Under the pieces are notes generated by a model. That model saw only the letters and a program-made list of their open reading frames with translations. It was not told where the DNA came from and searched no databases. Shown piece after piece: positions 9,172-14,698 of a DNA stretch of 30,192 nt (position 1 is its first letter; the number at the start of each line of letters is the position of its first letter). The stretch comes from a virus: IMG/VR virus record IMGVR_UViG_3300029258_004408, positions 1 through 30,192 of that record. One strand, written 5' to 3'. The position numbers and the translations under genes were made by a program.

Positions 9172-10146
9172 TTAGTTTGTGACCAAGAGTTGTCTAATTA
9201 TGAAATCACCAGTATGTGTATCTGAAACGTTTGTTCCCAAACGTGTTAAACGACATTCTATTTCCACCGTATTTGACGTAATTCTCGCTGCTGGAATCGC
9301 AACCGTGTTCACGGTCGTTAAATTTGCAGTATTTGGTGTCGAAATCGTATACTGCGAACTATAAACCGAACCACCATTATAGGCTTCATTCTTGTCATGC
9401 ACAACATAGTCAAATTTCAAAACGATATTTTTGGAACTTTCTGCTGTTGACATAAAGTAGACCAAAAAAATCGTTGCTCCATTTGCATCCATATTGGCAA
9501 GTTGTGAAGCCAGCTTAAAAATTACGTCATGATCCTCACTTGCAACAAAATCTGCTGAGTCATAGAAATGATAGACATCAGCATCAGCCATAAACGGAGG
9601 ATTGTCGCCTTCAAAATAATCCAAATCACGATTGAGAACAAAGCCTGCCCCGCCGCCAGAAGCCAAATCCCAAGCAGTTCCAGTATCAATAAAAAGTTGC
9701 TGTGTATCTGTAGCCCAAAATGCCCTGCCTTGAACACCGAAAGCAGGTCGATTCGCCAGAATGTCAACAATAACAAGTGCGCCAGTTGCCAGATGTTCAA
9801 GCGCATCCTTAACAGTTACGCCTGTAACAGCTGAATCGTTATGAACATCGCTGGCTTCAAGAATTCCATCTGGACCAGTTAAATCTAATGCACTTTCGGG
9901 TAATTCTTGAATAAAAACAATATAAGCTACATGGTGAACATGAACCAAACTTTTGAACCAACCAACAACATCGTCATCATCGTAGTTAAACTTTGTGAGA
10001 AGTGTATTTGACGGGTTACTGCTGTCTGGCGCATCTGTTAAAACGATTTTTGACTGTTCTTCATATTCGTAAAAATATGCACCTGCTGGTATTGACCTCT
10101 TCAACGGCCCCGCAAAAAACCGTTGAGTTACCTTATATTTGAGCAT
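9172..10146 (-). CDS. Tail fibre-associated structural protein
   Basis: The 324-residue protein begins MLKYKVTQRFFAGPLKRSIP. It has a central RPAFGVQGRAFWATDTQQLF segment that matches the RPSPGIEGRWYRATDTNQLF segments of the 933-residue fibre. The shared module suggests both are adhesion or fibre proteins of the same tail structure. The C-terminal half is rich in beta-forming sequence with DYVVHDKNEA and EIECRLTRLGTN. The gene is the first of the tail operon, behind a GGGGATATACC leader and a candidate promoter about 130 bases upstream. The exact structural role is unknown. Confidence 0.75.
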   Translation of the reverse strand: MLKYKVTQRFFAGPLKRSIPAGAYFYEYEEQSKIVLTDAPDSSNPSNTLLTKFNYDDDDVVGWFKSLVHVHHVAYIVFIQELPESALDLTGPDGILEASDVHNDSAVTGVTVKDALEHLATGALVIVDILANRPAFGVQGRAFWATDTQQLFIDTGTAWDLASGGGAGFVLNRDLDYFEGDNPPFMADADVYHFYDSADFVASEDHDVIFKLASQLANMDANGATIFLVYFMSTAESSKNIVLKFDYVVHDKNEAYNGGSVYSSQYTISTPNTANLTTVNTVAIPAARITSNTVEIECRLTRLGTNVSDTHTGDFIIRQLLVTN

Positions 10147-10216
10147 GGTATATCCCCACGAGGATAATACGAGAACTTTCGCACTTCTACCATAATGAAG
10201 AATATAAAAAAATCTA

Positions 10217-10306
10217 AATAAGGTGGGAGAAAAAACCCTCTACAGACAAAATTCTATAACCTTATTCCACATAGTTGGTTATGCAAAGTTATGAAAAATT
10301 TGGCAA
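10217..10306 (-). promoter_or_regulatory. Promoter and hairpin leader of tail operon
   Basis: On the minus strand TTGCCA (10306-10301, 5 of 6 matches to a sigma70 -35 box) is followed after 17 bases by CATAAC (10283-10278, 4 of 6). Transcription would begin near 10270, just after the terminator of the tRNA operon. The leader contains an 8-bp perfect pair, 10259-10266 with 10217-10224, enclosing about 34 bases. Rated from consensus matching only. Confidence 0.45.
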
Positions 10307-10335
10307 AAAAATTTTTTTGAAAACCAATTCTGTCC

Positions 10336-10362
10336 ATAAAAAAAGGCACAATAAAGTGCCTT
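10336..10362 (-). terminator. Rho-independent terminator of the tRNA operon
   Basis: On the minus strand a 7-bp stem AAGGCAC/GTGCCTT with a TTTATT loop is followed by a run of seven U. It sits 23 bases after the last tRNA (Thr-CGT) and closes the stable-RNA operon. Confidence 0.9.
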
Positions 10363-10384
10363 AACTCATTGTCTTACAATAAGT

Positions 10385-10461
10385 TGGAGCCACCTGTGGG
10401 ATTCGAACCCACAATCTCCTCATTACGAGTGAGGCGCTCTACCAATTGAAGCTAAGGTGGC
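10385..10461 (-). tRNA. tRNA-Thr(CGT)
   Basis: Acceptor GCCACCT pairs with AGGTGGC, discriminator T and an encoded CCA follow. The anticodon arm CCTCA-CTCGTAA-TGAGG gives anticodon CGT. It is the last tRNA before the operon terminator. Confidence 0.95.
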
Positions 10462-10463
10462 AA

Positions 10464-10538
10464 TGGAGCTGCCGATGGGATTCGAACCCATGGCCTCCTC
10501 CTTACCAAGGAGGTGCTCTACCACTGAGCTACGACAGC
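10464..10538 (-). tRNA. tRNA-Thr(GGT)
   Basis: Acceptor GCTGTCG pairs with CGGCAGC (one G-U), discriminator T, encoded CCA. Anticodon arm CCTCC-TTGGTAA-GGAGG gives GGT. The upstream small gene uses bases 8-10 of this tRNA (TAG) as its stop codon. Confidence 0.95.
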
Positions 10539-10687
10539 TTACAACATTCAATTTCTCGATCCAACTCTATACAAATCCTAAGACAATCCTCGTCAGATAC
10601 CTCAAAAGGCACCACGATAGAATAGCTCGGATCAATAAAGCTTTTCCGCATTTCTCTCCTAAAATAGACTTCCTGCTCTTCCGTCAT
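10529..10687 (-). CDS. Small acidic protein, stop codon inside tRNA-Thr
   Basis: A 52-codon frame starts at ATG 10687 behind GGAAAGGAATA and ends at TAG 10529-10531. The protein begins MTEEQEVYFRREMRKSFIDP and ends with EIECCKLS. Strong Shine-Dalgarno, sensible amino-acid content and exact fit between two tRNAs support a real gene. The last 10 bases overlap the 5' end of tRNA-Thr(GGT), so 5' processing of that tRNA by RNase P would cut the message near its stop codon. Function unknown. Confidence 0.7.
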   Translation of the reverse strand: MTEEQEVYFRREMRKSFIDPSYSIVVPFEVSDEDCLRICIELDREIECCKLS

Positions 10688-10707
10688 TATTCCTTTCCTC
10701 TCTAAAT

Positions 10708-10794
10708 TGGTGGCCGAGGAGGGACTTGAACCCTCACGTCCCGAAGGACATGTGATTTTGAATCACACGCGTCTGCCAGTTCCACCACTCGGCC
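10708..10794 (-). tRNA. tRNA-Leu(CAA)
   Basis: Class II tRNA with acceptor GGCCGAG/CTCGGCC, discriminator A, encoded CCA and a long variable arm closed by a UUCG loop. Anticodon arm TGTGA-TTCAAAA-TCACA gives CAA. Confidence 0.95.
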
Positions 10795-10797
10795 ACA

Positions 10798-10830
10798 TGG
10801 TAGGCGAGGCGGGATTTGAACCCGCTTGGA
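10798..10830 (-). pseudogene. 3' fragment of a tRNA
   Basis: A complete T-arm (GCGGG-TTCAAAT-CCCGC), an acceptor 3' strand CTCGCCT, discriminator A and CCA are present, but there is no 5' half. It lies in the 41 bases between two tRNA-Leu genes. It looks like the remnant of a tRNA removed by recombination between repeated tRNA genes. Confidence 0.75.
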
Positions 10831-10835
10831 AACGT

Positions 10836-10923
10836 TGGTGCGGTAGGCGGGATTCGAACCCGCATGGACTATGAGTCCACTTGATTTTAAGTCAAGCGAG
10901 TATGCCTGTTCCTCCACTACCGC
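10836..10923 (-). tRNA. tRNA-Leu(TAA)
   Basis: Acceptor GCGGTAG/CTACCGC, discriminator A, encoded CCA, long variable arm. Anticodon arm CTTGA-CTTAAAA-TCAAG gives TAA. Confidence 0.95.
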
Positions 10924-10966
10924 TTTCTGCTCCTTGATCAAGATGTCTACCTGTCCCATCACTCGC

Positions 10967-11041
10967 TCAAATCCTTACAAATCGAACAGCATGGGTAGGA
11001 TTTTCACCTGTTTTAACGCCTATAACGCACATGCTGCCCAT
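10967..11041 (-). CDS. Possible 24-aa peptide
   Basis: ATG at 11041 directly follows the TAA of the preceding gene, and the frame runs 24 codons to TGA. It reads MGSMCVIGVKTGENPTHAVR and ends FVRI. The initiation context (TTGGGAATAA) is weak and may depend on translational coupling. It could be chance. Confidence 0.3.
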   Translation of the reverse strand: MGSMCVIGVKTGENPTHAVRFVRI

Positions 11042-11251
11042 TTATTCCCAATCCTCACTGTCAGCACGCCACTCGGCAAAAATCGCAATTACCATTCGAG
11101 TTTCTTCACTCAAATCAAACCAAATTTCACGAAAATTGCTCGGAATATAATTGCGCCAATCATGCACTTTTTGAGCGCTCTCAAACTGCGGATTGTTGAC
11201 ATCGCAGTTATAAAAGAAGTTTGTTTCTTGAAACTGTTGTCTGACATCCAT
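11042..11251 (-). CDS. Hypothetical 69-aa acidic protein
   Basis: A 69-residue protein beginning MDVRQQFQETNFFYNCDVNN and ending FAEWRADSEDWE. The start has AAGGAGTTGTAA, a strong site that begins 14 bases after the CCA of tRNA-Arg(CCT). It is aromatic and acidic, with no membrane segment. I do not recognise the family. It is one of many small protein genes wedged between tRNAs in this operon. Confidence 0.75.
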   Translation of the reverse strand: MDVRQQFQETNFFYNCDVNNPQFESAQKVHDWRNYIPSNFREIWFDLSEETRMVIAIFAEWRADSEDWE

Positions 11252-11264
11252 TTACAACTCCTTT

Positions 11265-11341
11265 TGGTACTCCCGGCGTGACTCGAACACGCAACCTCCG
11301 GTTTAGGAAACCAGCGCTCTATCCTGTTGAGCTACGGGAGC
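11265..11341 (-). tRNA. tRNA-Arg(CCT)
   Basis: Acceptor GCTCCCG/CGGGAGT (terminal G-U), discriminator A, encoded CCA. Anticodon arm CTGGT-TTCCTAA-ACCGG gives CCT, which reads the rare codon AGG. Confidence 0.93.
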
Positions 11342-11351
11342 TCTTTCAAGT

Positions 11352-11428
11352 TGGTAGCGGTGACTGGAATCGAACCAGTGGCCTTCGGGGTATGAATCCG
11401 ATGCTCTATCCATCTGAGCTACACCGCC
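11352..11428 (-). tRNA. tRNA with CAT anticodon (Met elongator or Ile2)
   Basis: Acceptor GGCGGTG/CACCGCT, discriminator A, encoded CCA. Anticodon loop TTCATAC gives CAT; the stem TCGGA/CCCGA has an A-C mismatch next to the loop. Whether it is elongator Met or a lysidine-modified Ile tRNA cannot be decided by eye. The initiator form is a separate gene at 19300. Confidence 0.9.
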
Positions 11429-11438
11429 TTATCAAAAG

Positions 11439-11514
11439 TGGCAGGGGATGGAGGACTCGAACCCCCAACACAAGTTTAGAAGACTCGTATGATATCCAGT
11501 TTCACCAATCCCCC
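11439..11514 (-). tRNA. tRNA-Arg(TCT)
   Basis: Acceptor GGGGGAT/ATCCCCT, discriminator G, encoded CCA. Anticodon arm CGAGT-CTTCTAA-ACTTG gives TCT (reads AGA/AGG). The T-stem holds a G-U pair. Confidence 0.92.
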
Positions 11515-11521
11515 GTAAATC

Positions 11522-11597
11522 TGGTGGATGCGGTGGGACTCGAACCCACAACTTCCTGATTAAGAGTCAGGCTTTCTACCAGTTGAATTACGCATCC
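11522..11597 (-). tRNA. tRNA-Lys(CTT)
   Basis: Acceptor GGATGCG/CGCATCC, discriminator A, encoded CCA. Anticodon arm CCTGA-CTCTTAA-TCAGG gives CTT. It is the first tRNA downstream of the RNase P-like RNA. Confidence 0.95.
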
Positions 11598-11600
11598 AAT

Positions 11601-11678
11601 AAAGGAAATGGATGTTCAGGTTCGCACGTGCAATAATCCCCCGAACACAGATGAAATTTTCATCCTTCCATTTCCTTT
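11601..11678 (-). other. Three-way hairpin linking RNase P-like RNA to tRNA-Lys
   Basis: A perfect 12-bp helix pairs 11667-11678 with 11601-11612. Inside lie a 7-bp hairpin (650-656 with 658-664 of the 11,000 block) and a 5-bp pair GTTCG/CGAAC (11642-11646 with 11620-11624) containing a GCACGTGC palindrome. Its CCTGAAC (minus strand, 11620-11614) is also the exact complement of GTTCAGG in the P4 5' strand at 11864-11858, so it could compete with P4 before processing. The helix ends three bases before the tRNA-Lys start. Confidence 0.6.
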
Positions 11679-11689
11679 CACAATCAAAA

Positions 11690-11876
11690 CTCTCATCGAC
11701 GAGTTCTAAGTAGTCAGGATTCTGTTTTCCAACTCGTCATTCATCTTTGCCACAACCCGCTCCTTCCTGCTGCTCACCCAGTCCAAATGGAGCCTATTTG
11801 TGTTGCATCCTCGGTAGTGCAAACGACCTCCTTGTCTCCTACCTTCAGCAGTGATGTCCTGAACTTCCTATGAGAG
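11690..11876 (-). ncRNA. rnpB: RNase P RNA-like ribozyme, circularly permuted
   Basis: No protein frame fits here, but the minus strand carries the bacterial RNase P RNA core. CR-I appears as AGGAAGTTCAGGA (from 11869). Its AG-U-UCAGGA (11865-11857) pairs with UCCUGACU (11719-11712), forming P4 with the conserved bulged U. CR-V ACAGAA (11725-11720) directly precedes the P4 3' strand. The J18/2 sequence GATGAATGAC is at 11745-11736, and CAACACAAATAGG matches the conserved CCAAAUAGG region. P5 is CATC/GATG. P2 pairs GACGAGTT (11738-11731) with AACTCGTC (11705-11698), which lies 3' of P4, and P3 pairs CTCTCAT (11876-11870) with ATGAGAG (11696-11690). In standard RNase P these P2 and P3 strands lie 5' of P4, so the order is circularly permuted. 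P1 is replaced by the linker ACTTAG. The specificity domain is very short. Catalysis of tRNA 5' maturation is inferred. Confidence 0.85.
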
Positions 11877-11882
11877 CCAGAA

Positions 11883-11958
11883 TGGTAGCCCTGAACGGAA
11901 TCGAACCGTTGTCTCTGGCGTATCAGACCAGCGCTCTATCACATTGAGCTACAGGGCT
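11883..11958 (-). tRNA. tRNA-Ile(GAT), copy 1
   Basis: Acceptor AGCCCTG region pairs CAGGGCT, discriminator A, encoded CCA. Anticodon arm CTGGT-CTGATAC-GCCAG gives GAT. It lies immediately upstream of the RNase P-like RNA, so its 3' processing would help release that RNA's 5' end. Confidence 0.94.
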
Positions 11959-11961
11959 GTA

Positions 11962-12038
11962 TGGTGGACGTGAGTGGAGTCGAACCACCGGCCTCTCGCT
12001 TATCAGGCGAACGCTCTGACCAACTGAGCTACACGTCC
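11962..12038 (-). tRNA. tRNA-Ile(GAT), copy 2
   Basis: Acceptor GGACGTG/CACGTCC, discriminator A, encoded CCA. Anticodon arm TTCGC-CTGATAA-GCGAG gives GAT. Its anticodon stem is identical to that of the permuted tRNA at 18201-18278, so the two may share origin. Confidence 0.95.
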
Positions 12039-12044
12039 AAAAAC

Positions 12045-12122
12045 TGGTGAGCGCGGTGGGATTCGAACCCACGACCACCGGATTAAAAATCCGATGCTCT
12101 AACCGGACTGAGCTACGCGCCC
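12045..12122 (-). tRNA. tRNA-Lys(TTT), copy 1
   Basis: Acceptor GGGCGCG/CGCGCTC, discriminator A, encoded CCA. Anticodon arm TCGGA-TTTTTAA-TCCGG gives TTT. Confidence 0.94.
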
Positions 12123-12134
12123 GTTCTGCAAATG

Positions 12135-12143
12135 TCAAAGAAC
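12135..12143 (-). promoter_or_regulatory. boxA-like element upstream of tRNA-Lys
   Basis: Minus strand GTTCTTTGA followed by CA, so TGTTCTTTGACA, close to the rRNA antitermination boxA consensus TGCTCTTTAACA. The TGA inside it is also the stop codon of the upstream cysteine-rich gene. One of four copies in the operon. Confidence 0.5.
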
Positions 12144-12362
12144 ACTCCCTACTGCATGACATTTGTTTTCATGTTCCGTTTGGCAACTGCCACAAACAGG
12201 TGCATAACAAAGCAAATTATGTGTCGTTACACCGCATTCGTGTGTTGCCTGAGCTCCGCACATACAACACTCAACTCCTTCGTGGTCATTACAATAACCA
12301 CTCCCATTGTCATCGTACGGGCATTGCTCAGAGTTAACCTTTATCCACGCACATCGAGCCAT
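12135..12362 (-). CDS. Cysteine-rich zinc-ribbon-like protein, 75 aa
   Basis: I start it at ATG 12362, behind CAGGAGAGAATA, because the longer upstream frame only translates tRNA-Gln. The 75-residue protein begins MARCAWIKVNSEQCPYDDNG and has about eleven Cys plus several His (CCMCG, THECG, CYAPVCGSC). That spacing points to two small zinc-binding knuckles. Such proteins often bind nucleic acid or partner proteins, but no family is recognised. Its stop codon lies inside a boxA-like element. Confidence 0.78.
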   Translation of the reverse strand: MARCAWIKVNSEQCPYDDNGSGYCNDHEGVECCMCGAQATHECGVTTHNLLCYAPVCGSCQTEHENKCHAVGSVL

Positions 12363-12376
12363 TATTCTCTCCTGTT

Positions 12377-12451
12377 TGGCTGCCTCGCGAGGATTTGAAC
12401 CTCGACCAACTGATTCAGAGTCAGTCATGCTACCAATTACACCACGAGGCA
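12377..12451 (-). tRNA. tRNA-Gln(CTG)
   Basis: Acceptor TGCCTCG/CGAGGCA, discriminator G, encoded CCA. Anticodon arm ACTGA-CTCTGAA-TCAGT gives CTG. Confidence 0.94.
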
Positions 12452-12452
12452 A

Positions 12453-12746
12453 CTACCTAACACTTACTTTACCAGCAGGTGTATGTTTTCTAACCCAAAG
12501 AACGAACTTCGCAATTTCCGGGTGAGCTTTGAGCAACTCCAGCGTATTATACTTCAACGCCAACTCTTTTTCCGGTATCGTTACGTGAACCATTTTATGA
12601 CAATTACGACACAAGCTAACTTTGCGTCTCTTCATCTCATCCCTACTAAACAATTTTCGAACACGCTTATTGCTATGCACTGTCCGAGGAATAAGATGGT
12701 GCTCATTAACATCATCTCGCTCTTGTCCGCACAGTTCACAACGCAT
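12453..12746 (-). CDS. HNH endonuclease, 97 aa
   Basis: The 97-residue protein starts MRCELCGQERDDVNEHHLIP and later has CRNCHKMVH. The CxxC...HH...CxxCH order is the zinc-bound beta-beta-alpha metal site of HNH nucleases. Such small HNH enzymes in phages are usually free-standing homing endonucleases or packaging accessories. Its position inside the tRNA array fits a mobile homing gene. It overlaps the preceding gene's end by 11 bases and ends one base before the tRNA-Gln gene, so it is probably coupled in translation. Confidence 0.85.
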   Translation of the reverse strand: MRCELCGQERDDVNEHHLIPRTVHSNKRVRKLFSRDEMKRRKVSLCRNCHKMVHVTIPEKELALKYNTLELLKAHPEIAKFVLWVRKHTPAGKVSVR

Positions 12747-13080
12747 TCATAAATTCCTCAATATCCACTCGGTCCAGATACCACTGGAACGAATGAGGAA
12801 AAGGCAAAACACAAATACCATACTCCAAAATCGGACAAAAGTCGTCATTCAAAATCTCGTTGGCCATTTCTTCAGCAACTTCCAATGCTTTCTCTGCATT
12901 ATTATAAACAGTTGTTCCAAAGTAATAGCGAACAATTTCTTTCGGATTTCCTTCACCCGGCTTCTTTTCCTCCCAGTTCAAATTCTCAATCGCTTGAGCA
13001 TGAATCACTCGGTACTCAAACTTGTTAGCGCCTTCTGTTACTGGCGTCTTCAAAACATAGATGCCATTGTCTGCTGACAT
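12736..13080 (-). CDS. Conserved phage-type hypothetical, 114 aa
   Basis: The 114-residue protein begins MSADNGIYVLKTPVTEGANK, a start I have seen in several phage hypothetical proteins. It continues with EYRVIHAQAIENLNW and ends with FPHSFQWYLDRVDIEEFMNAL. It is soluble and acidic. Initiation is by a GAGGAGCAAAG leader just downstream of tRNA-Ser(GGA). It overlaps the HNH gene start. No function is known to me. Confidence 0.82.
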   Translation of the reverse strand: MSADNGIYVLKTPVTEGANKFEYRVIHAQAIENLNWEEKKPGEGNPKEIVRYYFGTTVYNNAEKALEVAEEMANEILNDDFCPILEYGICVLPFPHSFQWYLDRVDIEEFMNAL

Positions 13081-13094
13081 CTTTGCTCCTCAAA

Positions 13095-13183
13095 TGGCGG
13101 AAGCGGCAGGACTCGAACCTGCAACTCTCAAAAGAGAGCACCTGACTTCCAATCAGGCTGGCTACCAATTACCACACGCTTCC
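13095..13183 (-). tRNA. tRNA-Ser(GGA)
   Basis: Class II. Acceptor GGAAGCG/CGCTTCC, discriminator G, encoded CCA. Anticodon arm CCTGA-TTGGAAG-TCAGG gives GGA; long CTCTCTTTTGAGAG variable arm. Confidence 0.95.
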
Positions 13184-13187
13184 TTGA

Positions 13188-13276
13188 TGGCGGAGGTGGA
13201 GGGACTTGAACCCCCAAGCCTCGAAAGAGGCCACCCGATTTCGAATCGGGCCGAATACCAATTATCGCACACCTCC
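13188..13276 (-). tRNA. tRNA-Ser(CGA)
   Basis: Class II. Acceptor GGAGGTG/CACCTCC, discriminator G, encoded CCA. Anticodon arm CCCGA-TTCGAAA-TCGGG gives CGA. The upstream membrane-protein gene ends inside its 5' end. Confidence 0.95.
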
Positions 13277-13483
13277 TTCTGAATCACTAAACAACCAACA
13301 CACAAAAATGAACAACCAAAAAACACTTCGAAAAATTGCTACTACCCAACTCACCATTTTGTAAACCGAATCATGACGGTGTCGTTTGGGCGGTTCTTCA
13401 TCGCACATCTTTCTGTATTCAACAGCAAAGACTCCCAACGCAATAACAGCGTAGATTCCTAATACACCCAGTATCCAATGCAT
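13262..13483 (-). CDS. Small two-helix membrane protein
   Basis: Starting at ATG 13483 gives 73 residues: a first hydrophobic helix in HWILGVLGIYAVIALGVFAV, a charged loop (RKMCDEEPPKRHRHD) and a second hydrophobic stretch (VVAIFRSVFWLFIFVCWLF). It is thus a predicted inner-membrane hairpin. There is no clear Shine-Dalgarno site; the ATG lies only five bases after the CCA of tRNA-His. The longer frame upstream only reads tRNA-His, so I reject it. The last 15 bases, including the TAA, lie within tRNA-Ser(CGA). Possible roles such as holin or superinfection exclusion are guesses. Confidence 0.6.
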   Translation of the reverse strand: MHWILGVLGIYAVIALGVFAVEYRKMCDEEPPKRHRHDSVYKMVSWVVAIFRSVFWLFIFVCWLFSDSEGGVR

Positions 13484-13488
13484 CTTAA

Positions 13489-13564
13489 TGGGGTGGCATA
13501 CGGGAATCGAACCCGTACTTCGACATCCACAGTGTCGTGTGCAAGCCGCTACACTAATGCCACC
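13489..13564 (-). tRNA. tRNA-His(GTG)
   Basis: Acceptor GTGGCAT/ATGCCAC with the His-specific extra G at -1 facing C73, then CCA. Anticodon arm CGACA-CTGTGGA-TGTCG gives GTG. Confidence 0.95.
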
Positions 13565-13626
13565 ACAAACGCTGCCAATGCAATTACAATCCAAATGAGA
13601 CAACCAAATGTCCCGTCAAACTTCAT
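13549..13626 (-). CDS. 25-aa membrane peptide, stop inside tRNA-His
   Basis: ATG 13626 follows a strong AAAGGAGAAAA site. The 25-residue product starts MKFDGTFGCLIWIVIALAAF and ends VVALV, one hydrophobic helix. Its TAG (13549-13551) lies in the D-arm of tRNA-His, a 16-base overlap. The strong ribosome site and clean helix support a real gene. Function unknown. Confidence 0.65.
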   Translation of the reverse strand: MKFDGTFGCLIWIVIALAAFVVALV

Positions 13627-13644
13627 TTTTCTCCTTTCAATAAG

Positions 13645-13719
13645 TGGCTGGCCCGCCAGGACTCGAACCTGGAATACAAGGACCAAAACCTTGTGTGTTG
13701 CCAATTACACCACGAGCCA
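13645..13719 (-). tRNA. tRNA-Gln(TTG)
   Basis: Acceptor TGGCTCG/CGGGCCA, discriminator G, encoded CCA. Anticodon arm CAAGG-TTTTGGT-CCTTG gives TTG. Confidence 0.94.
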
Positions 13720-13720
13720 A

Positions 13721-14059
13721 TTATTCGTATCGCGCTTTCAGTTTTTTAAGCAATGCTCGTTCTTTCTTCTCCTTTTCACGCTTCCGTTTTGCAGCAGCTT
13801 TTTTTGCTGCTTTGCTACGCTTTAAGCGTCTTGCAAGCTCTGCATTCGTCTCCAATCGTTCGCCCCAAAATTCAAAATGGCAACTATCATAATCTATTTC
13901 GTGAACCATCCTGATATTACGAAAGCCTTTTGATTCACAATACTTTTTTACAGCTCTCAACATCTTGATAATGTCATCAATGAGTTCTGTTTCACAAAAC
14001 TCATCAAACATTTCCAACGTTACAGGAATTTCTTTCTTGACCCACTTCTTCTTTTCCAT
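13721..14059 (-). CDS. Hypothetical 112-aa protein with basic tail
   Basis: I start at ATG 14059 behind CAGGAGAATAGAA, because the upstream frame reads tRNA-Arg. The 112-residue protein begins MEKKKWVKKEIPVTLEMFDE and has an alpha/beta-looking body (FRNIRMVHEIDYDSCHFEFW). Its last 40 residues are very Lys/Arg/Ala-rich and likely a charged helix or nucleic-acid-binding tail. The initiation sequence is identical over 17 bases to that of the caspase gene. No family recognised. Confidence 0.8.
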   Translation of the reverse strand: MEKKKWVKKEIPVTLEMFDEFCETELIDDIIKMLRAVKKYCESKGFRNIRMVHEIDYDSCHFEFWGERLETNAELARRLKRSKAAKKAAAKRKREKEKKERALLKKLKARYE

Positions 14060-14077
14060 TTCTATTCTCCTGACAAA

Positions 14078-14155
14078 TGGCACGCCCGGCAGGACTCGAA
14101 CCTGCAACAGTCCTGATCCGTAGTCAGGTGCCCTATCCAATTAGGCGACGGGCGC
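14078..14155 (-). tRNA. tRNA-Arg(ACG)
   Basis: Acceptor GCGCCCG/CGGGCGT, discriminator G, encoded CCA. Anticodon arm CCTGA-CTACGGA-TCAGG gives ACG, which in bacteria needs A34 deamination. Confidence 0.94.
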
Positions 14156-14156
14156 A

Positions 14157-14288
14157 TTACCAATGAAAGTCAGGTTTCCAAAAACGCATCAACCACTGCG
14201 TAATTCTCAACACAATCCACAATGGCTGCATCAATACCATCAAAGACACAAAAACAACAATACACACTCGGTCTTTCCGCGTCTTCAT
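14157..14288 (-). CDS. 43-aa membrane peptide
   Basis: ATG 14288 gives MKTRKDRVCIVVFVSLMVLM followed by another hydrophobic stretch (PLWIVLRITQWLMRFW). One or two membrane segments are likely. The ATG lies six bases after the CCA of tRNA-Ser(TGA) and has no Shine-Dalgarno site, as for the 73-residue membrane gene. The stop is one base before tRNA-Arg(ACG). The hydrophobic pattern and fit between tRNAs support it, but the start is uncertain. Confidence 0.5.
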   Translation of the reverse strand: MKTRKDRVCIVVFVSLMVLMQPLWIVLRITQWLMRFWKPDFHW

Positions 14289-14294
14289 AGTGTA

Positions 14295-14386
14295 TGGCGG
14301 AGAGTGAGGGATTCGAACCCCCGGTGACATTACTGCCACTCTGGTTTTCAAAACCAGTGCAATAAACCTGACTCTGCCAACTCTCC
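14295..14386 (-). tRNA. tRNA-Ser(TGA)
   Basis: Class II. Acceptor GGAGAGT/ACTCTCC, discriminator G, encoded CCA. Anticodon arm CTGGT-TTTGAAA-ACCAG gives TGA. Confidence 0.95.
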
Positions 14387-14545
14387 TTATCCTATCAGTT
14401 CTTTCATTGCAACAGCGTGCTCATAAAGCTGTTTGACTTTTTGGTCGTTCCCATCCAACTTTTTCAATAACTCAAGGTCTTCCAAAACGTTGACCATTCT
14501 CTTTTCAATCCGCTCCAACTTCCTCACCTTCTGAGCTTGTGACAC
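14387..14545 (-). CDS. 52-aa helical peptide with GTG start
   Basis: GTG 14545 follows AAAGGAGAAGTCG, an excellent site. The product begins with VSQAQKVRKLERIEKRMVNV (first residue Met in the protein) and ends HAVAMKELIG. It is a charged helix with regularly spaced Leu/Val, probably a coiled coil. The stop codon abuts the first base of tRNA-Ser(TGA). No family recognised. Confidence 0.75.
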   Translation of the reverse strand: MSQAQKVRKLERIEKRMVNVLEDLELLKKLDGNDQKVKQLYEHAVAMKELIG

Positions 14546-14568
14546 CGACTTCTCCTTTCATTTGCTTG

Positions 14569-14658
14569 TGGCGGAGAGAGTGGGATTCGAACCCACGGAG
14601 GTTTTACCCTCACAGCATTAGCAATGCTGCGCAATAAACCTGGCTCTGCCATCTCTCC
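14569..14658 (-). tRNA. tRNA-Ser(GCT)
   Basis: Class II. Acceptor GGAGAGA/TCTCTCC, discriminator G, encoded CCA. Anticodon arm CAGCA-TTGCTAA-TGCTG gives GCT. Confidence 0.95.
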
Positions 14659-14698
14659 ACATTAACCCTCTCGTGGTTCATCAGCATATGGTGCTAAA

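Noticed and set aside
10702-10962. An 86-codon frame across tRNA-Leu genes, and similar frames in 11278-11559, 11923-12162 and 17650-17919.
   Set aside because: They read through tRNA genes and show the typical false peptides of tRNA translation (e.g. AVVAQLVRV- or GSNPTALT-like).
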